A DNA stretch of 5,079 nt from Pseudomonadota bacterium. GTDB lineage: Bacteria; Desulfobacterota; Anaeroferrophillalia; Anaeroferrophillales; Anaeroferrophillaceae. This document shows positions 1 through 4,959 of this stretch, in pieces. The translations under genes and the position numbers were made by a program. Where the stretch lies: the NCBI GenBank assembly GCA_011042595.1, contig DQWO01000077.1, forward strand, positions 1-5,079. Direction: 5' to 3'. Numbering within the stretch: the stretch's first letter is position 1; each line of letters opens with the position of its first letter. The notes under the pieces are model-generated. The model was not told the DNA's origin, searched no databases, and saw only the letters and a list, made by a program, of their open reading frames with translations.

Positions 1-994
1 GATAATTCCTGGTCATGGAATTAAAGCCCTTTTGCTGGTCAGCCAAGTCACGGTAATAACGACTTACAGACAGCCGCGGGGTTCTCTCTTCATTAAGAAC
101 GATGATCCAGTCGCCATCATGTTTGAAAACATAGACATCAGGGGTAATTGCCTGGGTCGTATTTTGGCCATATTGTCTGCCAGGTTTGGGGTCAATGGTC
201 AAAATATTTCTCATTGCCTCTAAAACCAGTTCTTCGTCAACTTTCAGCAGGCGGGTAATTTTCTTGTAATTCTTATTCTGCAGCAGGTTGAGATGTTCGT
301 TAATGATTGTGGTGTTTAATTCGTTGTTAATGCCCAGATAATTCATCTGGATCAAGATGCATTCCTTAAGATTTCTTGAGGCAATGCCAACTGGGTCAAA
401 TTGTTGAATTTTGCTGAGGATGTTTTCCACTTCAGGAACCGATACTGCACTTTCCATGGCAATATCTTCAACCAACGTATCCAGATAACCATCGTCATTG
501 ATATTGTAGATAATAATTTCACCAATATGCTTATCCAGTTTACTCAGCGATGGTGTCATCTGCAGCTGCCAGAGCAAATGATCAGCAAGGGTGGGGTTTT
601 TGGAAAGATTGTAGTCCCACGCCGGCATATCATCATTATCATTATAGCCCGAACGGCTGCTTCCGGAGACCCCCCGATTGTCGCAGTATTGGCTCCAGTC
701 CATTTCCCGCAATGCTTCGCGGCTTTCCTGTTGTTGTTCATGGGCGTCAGCTAATGATGTTTCAGCTGTTTTTGGGGATGTTTTTTCAGGCTCATTGTCG
801 GCTTCTTCTTCGACTTCGGAGGGTATCTCCATCTCTTCTTCAAGAACCGGATTGATTTCCATTTCCTGGCTGACCATTGCCGCCAGCTCAAGCTGGTTGA
901 GTTGTAATAGCTTGATTGCCTGCTGTAACTGTGGTGTCAGTACCAGCTGTTGGGATTGGGTCAAACGGAGGTTTTGACTGAGATTAATGGCCAT
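1..994 (-). CDS. rpoN: RNA polymerase sigma-54 factor RpoN, N-terminal 331 residues (C-terminus beyond window)
   Basis: Sigma-54 directs core RNA polymerase to -24/-12 promoters and needs an AAA+ activator to open DNA. Translating the minus strand from the ATG at 994-992 gives 331 uninterrupted residues up to the left edge. Residues 1-50 are the Gln/Leu-rich region I (MAINLSQNLRLTQSQ..., LTPQLQQAIKLLQL at 19-32), which contacts activators. Residues about 52-100 are an acidic, low-complexity region II (EEEMEIPSEVEEE). The core-binding domain follows, with GYLD (169-172), QQFDPVGIASRNLKECILIQ (197-216) and DPKPGR (268-273). The helix-turn-helix and RpoN box are missing only because the window ends; family members are usually about 470-500 residues. 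The ribosome site is weak (AGGT at 1010-1007, 12 nt away), but the start matches the conserved family N-terminus. The gene lies 147 bp downstream of lptB, as in many proteobacteria, and has its own promoter candidate. Identification is very safe. Confidence 0.97.
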   Translation of the reverse strand, partial: MAINLSQNLRLTQSQQLVLTPQLQQAIKLLQLNQLELAAMVSQEMEINPVLEEEMEIPSEVEEEADNEPEKTSPKTAETSLADAHEQQQESREALREMDWSQYCDNRGVSGSSRSGYNDNDDMPAWDYNLSKNPTLADHLLWQLQMTPSLSKLDKHIGEIIIYNINDDGYLDTLVEDIAMESAVSVPEVENILSKIQQFDPVGIASRNLKECILIQMNYLGINNELNTTIINEHLNLLQNKNYKKITRLLKVDEELVLEAMRNILTIDPKPGRQYGQNTTQAITPDVYVFKHDGDWIIVLNEERTPRLSVSRYYRDLADQQKGFNSMTRNY

Positions 995-1048
995 ATGAAA
1001 TAAGTAACCTGAATAAAAAAGTTGGTCTATGCAAAAATAATACCATCA

Positions 1049-1077
1049 ATTATAATCGACAGATAAAAAAAAGACAA
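1049..1077 (-). promoter_or_regulatory. Sigma-70-type promoter candidate for rpoN
   Basis: On the minus strand TTGTCT (1077-1072) and a perfect TATAAT (1054-1049) are separated by exactly 17 bp. The spacer is T-rich and starts with the end of an eight-T run. A start of transcription near 1042 would leave a 5' leader of roughly 48 nt before the rpoN ATG. The site sits in the lptB-rpoN gap, the right place for independent sigma-54 expression. The -35 box matches the consensus at four of six positions. This is a sequence match only; no start site is demonstrated. Confidence 0.65.
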
Positions 1078-1141
1078 GTGAAAAAGAATGAAGGCTTGAT
1101 GATTGATGCTTTCACGAAAATTCAGAAAATCAATATAGCCA

Positions 1142-1870
1142 TTACATTTTGAAATCATCACCCAGATATATCTTCCGAGCTTTAGAACTGGCGACGATTT
1201 TGTCCGGGGGGCCGTCCTCAATAATTTTCCCCTGGTCCAATATGTAGGCCCGGTCACAAATCCCCAGGGTTTCCCGGACATTATGGTCTGAGATCAGCAC
1301 CCCGATATTTTGCTGACGCAGGTTGGCGATGATGGTTTGCAGATCGTTGACAGCAATGGGATCGATGCCGGCAAAGGGCTCATCCAGGAGGATAAACGTT
1401 GGTGAAAGAACCAGTGCCCGCGCTATTTCCACCCGCCGCCTTTCGCCGCCGGATACGGTCATGGCTTTATTATTACGAATATGATTCAATCCAAATTGGG
1501 TCAGTAACTTGTCCAGGCGGCTTTCCTGTTCTGTGGGTGAAAGGGAAAGGGTTTGCAGGATGGCTTTCAGATTGTCTGCAACCGTAAGCTTACGGAAGAC
1601 GGAAGCTTCCTGGGGCAGGTAGCTGATGCCCTGTCGGGCCCTTTGGGGCATGGGCAGGCGGGTAATATCATGATCGTTATAAATCAAAATCCCGGCATCA
1701 GGCTTAATCAGGCCGACAATCATGTAAAAAGTGGTGGTTTTCCCGGCACCATTGGGTCCCAGCAACCCGACTATCTCACCGGACTGGATGGCAATGGAAA
1801 CCTGGTTGACAACGGTCCGCTGACCATATTTTTTTACCAGATCTTTTGCAACCAGTCGATTTTCATCCAT
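1142..1870 (-). CDS. lptB: LPS export ABC transporter ATP-binding protein LptB
   Basis: Cytoplasmic ATPase that, as a dimer with the membrane subunits LptF and LptG, extracts LPS from the inner membrane and pushes it along the LptC-LptA bridge. The 242 residues match the family length (about 241). Visible motifs: Walker A GPNGAGKT (38-45), Q-loop Gln87 within ISYLPQEASVFRKL, ABC signature VSGGERRR (139-146; Val replaces the usual Leu), Walker B FILLDEP (159-165) with catalytic Glu164, D-loop AGID (167-170) and switch His196 in SDHNVRETL. The phrase LPQEASVFRKL is characteristic of LptB rather than of generic ABC ATPases. The ATG at 1870 is preceded by AGGAAAGGG (1887-1879) with an 8-nt spacer. 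The gene stands 237 bp downstream of lptA, across a repeat-filled gap, so it may be read through from the upstream genes or from an unrecognised promoter. lptF and lptG are not in the window. Confidence 0.97.
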   Translation of the reverse strand: MDENRLVAKDLVKKYGQRTVVNQVSIAIQSGEIVGLLGPNGAGKTTTFYMIVGLIKPDAGILIYNDHDITRLPMPQRARQGISYLPQEASVFRKLTVADNLKAILQTLSLSPTEQESRLDKLLTQFGLNHIRNNKAMTVSGGERRRVEIARALVLSPTFILLDEPFAGIDPIAVNDLQTIIANLRQQNIGVLISDHNVRETLGICDRAYILDQGKIIEDGPPDKIVASSKARKIYLGDDFKM

Positions 1871-1945
1871 ATAATCATCCCTTTCCTGTGCTATCCTTCC
1901 ACTTTACATTTTCCTGTTTGCAGTCTTGGTTACCCTATTTTCTTT

Positions 1946-2011
1946 TCTCACAGAGCCACAGAGGGATGTAAGGAATTTTGGTTTTCTCTGTGTCTTTGTG
2001 ACTCTGTGAGA
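1946..2011. repeat. CACAGAG/CTCTGTG inverted repeat between lptA and lptB
   Basis: The left arm TCTCACAGAG (1946-1955) is a perfect 10-bp complement of CTCTGTGAGA (2002-2011). Just inside, CACAGAG (1957-1963) complements CTCTGTG (1986-1992), leaving a 9-nt bulge on the right (1993-2001) and a loop of about 22 nt (1964-1985). Each arm is itself a tandem: two CACAGAG units on the left; CTCTGTG, a degenerate TCTTTGTG and CTCTGTG on the right. The left arm seems to have lost one unit. Similar CACAGAGNCACAGAG palindromes are, as I recall, scattered between genes in many environmental bacterial genomes; that comparison is from memory. In the operon mRNA it would form a stem-loop upstream of lptB. 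There is no U-tract, so it does not look like a terminator. Confidence 0.8.
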
Positions 2012-2028
2012 GTTATCTCTTTTCCATT

Positions 2029-2045
2029 GTTAACCGAATATTTAC
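2029..2045 (-). repeat. Short dispersed repeat GTAAATATTCGGTTAAC, copy 1
   Basis: Read on the minus strand, these 17 bases match 15 of 17 bases of a copy on the plus strand at 4910-4926 (GTAAATATTCGACTAAC); only two central bases differ. Both copies are intergenic, but they lie in opposite orientation relative to the genes. The function is unknown. It may be a remnant of a larger intergenic element or an AT-rich chance match. Confidence 0.4.
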
Positions 2046-2077
2046 TTCCCATTAACATGAAACCTTGATTTTTTGGA

Positions 2078-2112
2078 GCTAAACGCTGATGGCTAACAGC
2101 TGATCGCTCAAT
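2078..2112. repeat. Heptanucleotide tandem repeat (GCTRAYN), five degenerate units
   Basis: On the plus strand the 35 bases split into five 7-mers, all beginning with GCT: GCTAAAC, GCTGATG, GCTAACA, GCTGATC, GCTCAAT. The middle three fit GCTRAYN best; the last is degenerate. The run touches the 3' end of lptA: on the minus strand the last unit supplies the final AAT codon and the TGA stop (2110-2108). Seven is not a multiple of three, so it is not a peptide repeat. It is probably a slippage-derived intergenic repeat; I see no function. Confidence 0.7.
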
Positions 2113-2626
2113 TTGGATTATTATTGAACAAGCCTTTCTGGCCGGGGAAAATGGTTGTTTTTACCCGGGAGTTCTTCTTTCCTTCGACAATACTACGCTC
2201 TTCATTAAGAAAAAAAATGATTTTTTCTCCTTCAATAACATTTTTCCCCTCTTTCAGCAGTGGGTTGCCGGTCAGTATGACTTTGTTATCAGCGGTATAA
2301 AAATGAGCTGTTTCACAGGTTGCTCTTTTTTTATCCAGATCGATGGTTACTGAACCATTGGCAATGATTTCTTTAACATCGTTTTCCTTTTCGACAAAGA
2401 GGATGGTCATGGTATCCGCCTGTAAAGTCATCTTGTCCTGTCGGGCTATTACCTCGCCTTTGAAGATGGCCTGTCCTTTCTGCTGGTCTATGTCCAGACG
2501 ATCTGAGGAAATGTCAATGGGTGCTTTTGAGGACTTGAAAAGTGGTTCAGCAGAAAATGCTGGCACAGCCATCAGCAAAATGATTAAAAAACTGTTCAAA
2601 TAGATGAATCGTAAACGGCTGGTCAT
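2108..2626 (-). CDS. lptA: LPS transport periplasmic protein LptA (OstA-like)
   Basis: Periplasmic protein whose beta-jellyroll polymerises with the matching folds of LptC and LptD to form the bridge along which LPS crosses the periplasm. The 172 residues start with a signal peptide: basic MTSRLR, a hydrophobic core at about 8-22, and a likely cleavage after AFSA (23-26). The mature part has the OstA/LptA pattern: PIDISSDRLDIDQQKGQAIF (36-55), GEVIARQDKMTLQADTM (57-73), NGSVTIDLDKKRATCETAHF (90-109), and then LTGNPLLKEGKNVIEGEKI (118-136). Length is close to the usual 175-185. The ATG at 2626 is supported by a strong ribosome site and lies 10 bp after the lptC stop, implying co-translation. 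The C-terminal NNNPN tail is Asn-rich and ends where a heptad repeat begins. It could only be confused with an LptC or LptD domain; the length, signal peptide and neighbours fix it as LptA. Confidence 0.94.
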   Translation of the reverse strand: MTSRLRFIYLNSFLIILLMAVPAFSAEPLFKSSKAPIDISSDRLDIDQQKGQAIFKGEVIARQDKMTLQADTMTILFVEKENDVKEIIANGSVTIDLDKKRATCETAHFYTADNKVILTGNPLLKEGKNVIEGEKIIFFLNEERSIVEGKKNSRVKTTIFPGQKGLFNNNPN

Positions 2627-2632
2627 TTTTTT

Positions 2633-2638
2633 CTCCTC
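2633..2638 (-). promoter_or_regulatory. Strong ribosome binding site of lptA overlapping the lptC stop
   Basis: On the minus strand GAGGAG (2638-2633) shares its first two bases with the lptC TGA stop (2639-2637) and is followed by six A residues and the lptA ATG. The spacing is ideal and fixes the lptA start. A ribosome finishing lptC covers this site, so coupling of the two is expected. Confidence 0.8.
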
Positions 2639-3194
2639 ATTTATTTTTGGGCGATTCCTTAATATGTGCTTTAACTCCTCCGGAGAAGTGGAAACGGTTT
2701 TTGGCTACTTCCATGGAAGCACGTTGCGCCTCGATACTGAAGCCGGTCCGGCTGATGGTAACGGGTTTATTGATGATAATCTTTTCCTGCTGATCCAGGT
2801 AGGTAAGCTCTTCAGTCGTTATGGTGTAGGTGGCGTTCTTGATCCGGGTATGGCCGGTTAGAGATACATTGTTATTGTTGGTGTTGTAGCTGCCCTGATC
2901 AGCGGTAATAACGGTTTGCGAACCATCGGCAGCGAAAAGAATGACATGAATATTCGTCAGTATTATGTTGTCACTTCCTTTGTTTCGCTGGGCTTTGGCA
3001 GCCGTAAGCTCCCAGCGTTTCCTGCCACTTTTTGTATGGGTATAGTGGGCATCGTTTAACTCGAATTCCAGCTGGCGGGCAATGACCGGTAATATGGTTT
3101 TTTTGACGGTTTGGGGGGCCATCCGATAATAGACGGCTATAAAAATGATTCCAGCCAGGATTATCACCCCTGCCGTGAGTAATAATTTTTTCAT
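2637..3194 (-). CDS. lptC: LPS export inner-membrane protein LptC
   Basis: Bitopic inner-membrane protein that docks on LptB2FG and hands LPS to periplasmic LptA. From the ATG at 3194 it has 185 residues, near the family's usual 190. MKK is followed by one membrane segment (about 4-23, LLLTAGVIILAGIIFIAVYY); the rest is periplasmic and rich in beta-strand-like repeats: KRWELTAAKAQ (59-69), VITADQGSYN (95-104), VSLTGHTRIKNATY (110-123), TTEELTYLDQQEKIIINKPV (126-145) and FHFSGGVKA (168-176). The strand-Gly-turn-strand pattern with TEELTYL is the LptC/OstA signature. A longer reading back to 3356 would place about 54 residues without family character ahead of the membrane segment, inside kdsC, and was not accepted. 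Only 4 bp separate it from the kdsC stop and no Shine-Dalgarno is visible, so initiation probably depends on ribosomes ending kdsC. Confidence 0.92.
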   Translation of the reverse strand: MKKLLLTAGVIILAGIIFIAVYYRMAPQTVKKTILPVIARQLEFELNDAHYTHTKSGRKRWELTAAKAQRNKGSDNIILTNIHVILFAADGSQTVITADQGSYNTNNNNVSLTGHTRIKNATYTITTEELTYLDQQEKIIINKPVTISRTGFSIEAQRASMEVAKNRFHFSGGVKAHIKESPKNK

Positions 3195-3198
3195 GGTG

Positions 3199-3741
3199 TC
3201 AGCCGAAATAACGTTGGGTAAGCTGGTTCCAGGATTGCTGGGTCCAGAGGATAAGCTCACAAAGCTCCCGAATGGCGCCGCCACCGCCGGGATAACGTGA
3301 ACGCCAGTGAACGTATTGATCCAGTTCGGGAATTCCATCAGCCACGGTTGCCGCAAACCCCACCTTTCTCAGTACGGGGATGTCCACCAGGTCATCGCCC
3401 ACATAACATATCTGCTCATCGTTTAAGGCAAATTTTAATTTTATCTGTTGGTAGGCGGCGATTTTATCATGGACTTTCTGGAAAATCGTATCAATTCCCA
3501 GCTCTTTGGCCCGATGTTCGACCGTCCGAGACTGCCGTCCGGTAAGCAGGGCCAGTTGAAAGCCCGAGCGTTTCAGCAACTTGACTCCATGGCCATCACG
3601 CACATGAAAATTCTTACTTTCTTCGCCCCGGTCATTGATGATAATCATGCCGTCAGTCAGCACTCCATCAACATCCATAATCAATCCTTTTAAAGGAAGC
3701 AGACGTTGCCGCTGCTCATCATGAAGCTTGAATTTATCCAT
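3199..3741 (-). CDS. kdsC: 3-deoxy-D-manno-octulosonate 8-phosphate phosphatase KdsC
   Basis: Cytoplasmic HAD-family enzyme that hydrolyses Kdo 8-phosphate to Kdo and phosphate with Mg2+, just before CMP-Kdo formation. The 180 residues are near the 188 of the E. coli enzyme, as expected for the capless C0-type HAD phosphatase that acts as a tetramer. Motif I is DVDGVLTDG (23-31), with nucleophile Asp23 and acid/base Asp25. Motif II is LLTGR (65-69), motif III Lys93 in HDK, and motif IV GDDLVDIPVL (115-124). SRYPGGGGAIRE (148-159) is the conserved C-terminal segment that closes a neighbouring subunit's active site. ATG at 3741 was chosen: AAAG (3753-3750) lies 8 nt before it. A TTG at 3747 in the same frame would add two residues and sits too close to that site. 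The stop is 4 bp before lptC. A 143-bp palindrome separates it from kdsD. Confidence 0.95.
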   Translation of the reverse strand: MDKFKLHDEQRQRLLPLKGLIMDVDGVLTDGMIIINDRGEESKNFHVRDGHGVKLLKRSGFQLALLTGRQSRTVEHRAKELGIDTIFQKVHDKIAAYQQIKLKFALNDEQICYVGDDLVDIPVLRKVGFAATVADGIPELDQYVHWRSRYPGGGGAIRELCELILWTQQSWNQLTQRYFG

Positions 3742-3765
3742 TGTCAATACTTTCTTTTAGACTCC

Positions 3766-3908
3766 AGGAGGTTGTCCGGGAATAGCAATTTTTCCTCAAA
3801 TCGAGGCATGCGAAAAAAATTACCGTAGGCATATGGTTAATATTCCGAGGATAATTTTTTGAGCATAACGAAGAGTTGGGGGAAAAGGGCATTCTCGGAC
3901 ATCCTCCT
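3766..3908. repeat. 143-bp imperfect palindrome filling the kdsD-kdsC gap (MITE/ERIC-like candidate)
   Basis: Successive arms share a single centre at 3837, so the whole segment is one imperfect palindrome. The outermost arms are AGGAGGTTGTCCGGGAAT (3766-3783) and ATTCTCGGACATCCTCCT (3891-3908), with 16 of 18 Watson-Crick pairs plus one G-U. Next, 3789-3796 pairs with 3878-3885, counting G-U. Then ATGCGAAAAAAATTA (3808-3822) pairs with TAATTTTTTGAGCAT (3852-3866) at 13 of 15 positions. Innermost, GGCATAT (3828-3834) pairs with ATATTCC (3840-3846) at 6 of 7, leaving a 5-nt loop. Stretches 3797-3807 and 3867-3877 are poorly paired. The last two bases of the element on the right are part of the kdsD TAG stop. 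The architecture resembles ERIC or MITE elements, but the sequence is not one I can name. No target-site duplication is evident. Both RNA strands could fold. Confidence 0.8.
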
Positions 3909-4890
3909 AAACAACTCCGGCGCGTAGTAGGTCGTGAAGGTGAAGCAGACCGACAGGCTTTTGTTTCCCATCGTTTTCAACCACAAAAACGGAAGTGATC
4001 GCATATTGTTCCATGATCCGCAATCCCTGGCTGGCCAGGGCTTTAGCGCTGACCTTTTTGGGGTTCCGGGTCATTATTTTATCGGCGGTAAAAATTAACA
4101 GGTTGTCGTATTGTTCCAGTGATCGCCGCAGGTCTCCGTCAGTGATGACTCCTACCAGAATACCATCTGTGTCGGTAACCCCGGTCATGCCAAATCCTTT
4201 GCCGGTGATTTCCAGCAACGTTTCTTTCATCGTGGTTTTCATCGAAACCAGGGGAATTTCATCACCGGTATGCATGATCTCCTGGATCCTTAACAATAAG
4301 CGTTTTCCAAGGCTGCCGCCGGGATGGCGGCGGGCAAAATCTTCTTCACTGAAACCTTTGGCGGTCAAAAGGACTGTAGCCAGGGCATCCCCCATGGCCA
4401 GGGTTGCGGTGGTGCTGGCTGTGGGTGCCAGGCCCAGGGGGCATGCTTCCCGATCGACGTGAATATCAAGGACAACATCGCTTAATTTGGCCAGCTCTGA
4501 TTTCCTGTTTCCGGTCAGGCTGATGAGCGGCAAGCCGAATCTTTTAACGGCAGGGACTATTTTTACCAGTTCTTCGGTATTGCCGCTGTAGGAAACCGCC
4601 ATAACCACATCATTTCGGGACAGAATTCCCAAGTCTCCATGTAATCCTTCCGTGGGGTGCAGAAAAATTGCCGGGGTGCCGGTACTGGAAAGGGTAGCCG
4701 CGATTTTTCGGCAAATAATGCCGGATTTGCCGATGCCGGTGATGATTATTTTCCCCTGGCAGTCGGCCATCAACCGCACGGCTTCAACAAAATCCTGACC
4801 GATTCGTTCTTCCAGTCGGCTGATGGCCAGTGCCTCGATGGCCAGTGCCTGGCGCCCTTCATTTACTATACGTTGGCTGTCTTTGATCAC
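3907..4890 (-). CDS. kdsD: D-arabinose 5-phosphate isomerase KdsD (SIS-CBS-CBS)
   Basis: Cytoplasmic aldose-ketose isomerase converting D-ribulose 5-phosphate to D-arabinose 5-phosphate, the first committed precursor of Kdo. The 327 residues match the 328 of E. coli KdsD. The N-terminal SIS domain (about 35-180) carries TGIGKSG (51-57), with the conserved Lys55, then HPTEGLHGDLG (78-88), SYSGNTEE (100-107) and LGLAPTASTT (152-161). RRHPGGSLGKR (187-197) carries the conserved His189. Two CBS domains follow, about 205-265 (IMHTGDEIPLV, GVITDGDLRRSL) and 271-327 (KIMTRNPKKV, HDLLRAGVV). The start is GTG at 4890, with GGGGA (4902-4898) 7 nt upstream. The family also contains GutQ and KpsF paralogues with the same architecture, but the adjacent kdsC-lpt genes favour KdsD. 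The gene ends with the usual family tail, so the palindrome that begins at its stop has not truncated it. Confidence 0.95.
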   Translation of the reverse strand: MIKDSQRIVNEGRQALAIEALAISRLEERIGQDFVEAVRLMADCQGKIIITGIGKSGIICRKIAATLSSTGTPAIFLHPTEGLHGDLGILSRNDVVMAVSYSGNTEELVKIVPAVKRFGLPLISLTGNRKSELAKLSDVVLDIHVDREACPLGLAPTASTTATLAMGDALATVLLTAKGFSEEDFARRHPGGSLGKRLLLRIQEIMHTGDEIPLVSMKTTMKETLLEITGKGFGMTGVTDTDGILVGVITDGDLRRSLEQYDNLLIFTADKIMTRNPKKVSAKALASQGLRIMEQYAITSVFVVENDGKQKPVGLLHLHDLLRAGVV

Positions 4891-4909
4891 AAGTTTTTCC
4901 CCGTAAATG

Positions 4910-4926
4910 GTAAATATTCGACTAAC
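4910..4926 (+). repeat. Short dispersed repeat GTAAATATTCGACTAAC, copy 2
   Basis: This matches the minus-strand copy at 2029-2045 at 15 of 17 bases. It lies between the ribosome site of kdsD and the GC hairpin at 4927-4943, directly abutting the latter. A weaker relative, GTTAATATTCCG (3836-3847), lies at the centre of the kdsD-kdsC palindrome. The role is unknown. Confidence 0.4.
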
Positions 4927-4943
4927 GCGGGCTTAACGCCCGC
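4927..4943. repeat. Perfect 6-bp GC hairpin in the kdsD leader
   Basis: GCGGGC (4927-4932) and GCCCGC (4938-4943) pair perfectly around the loop TTAAC. In the kdsD direction it lies 37 nt before the start codon and would fold in the mRNA leader if transcription begins upstream. No T-run follows on either strand, so an intrinsic terminator is unlikely. It may be a small mobile palindrome or a stabilising leader hairpin. Confidence 0.55.
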
Positions 4944-4959
4944 AACCCAAATTAAGGTA

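Noticed and set aside
401..977. Several plus-strand open frames of 60-117 codons
   Set aside because: They are antisense shadows of rpoN, whose minus-strand frame is continuous from 994 to the window edge and carries family motifs.
1064..1141. Intrinsic terminator after lptB using the T8 tract
   Set aside because: No GC-rich stem precedes the T-run on the minus strand; only weak AT-rich pairing (ATTGAT/ATCAAT) is present, and the tract is better explained as part of the rpoN promoter.
1027..1281. 84-residue minus-strand frame across the lptB 3' end
   Set aside because: It overlaps the lptB C-terminus in another frame and runs through the rpoN promoter; it has no protein character.
1946..2011. 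CACAGAG inverted repeat as a terminator between lptA and lptB
   Set aside because: No U-tract follows the stem on the minus strand, the loop is long, and lptB lies downstream without an evident promoter, so read-through is more likely.
2637..3356. Longer reading of lptC starting at 3356 (239 residues)
   Set aside because: The extra 54 residues overlap kdsC in another frame and have no LptC character. The membrane anchor beginning MKKLLL at 3194 is the normal family start.
3199..3747. TTG start for kdsC at 3747
   Set aside because: It adds only two residues. The ATG at 3741 is better spaced from the purine-rich AAAG at 3753-3750 and is a stronger start codon.
3734..3832. Possible 32-residue minus-strand ORF (MPTVIFFACLDLRK...)
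   Set aside because: It lies mostly inside the palindrome and overlaps the kdsC start, has no ribosome site and no recognisable protein character.
3837..3902. Possible 21-residue minus-strand ORF after AGGAGG at the kdsD stop
   Set aside because: The ATG directly abuts AGGAGG, leaving no spacer for initiation. The reading frame ends at the exact centre of the palindrome, so the AGGAGG is better explained as the terminal arm of the repeat.
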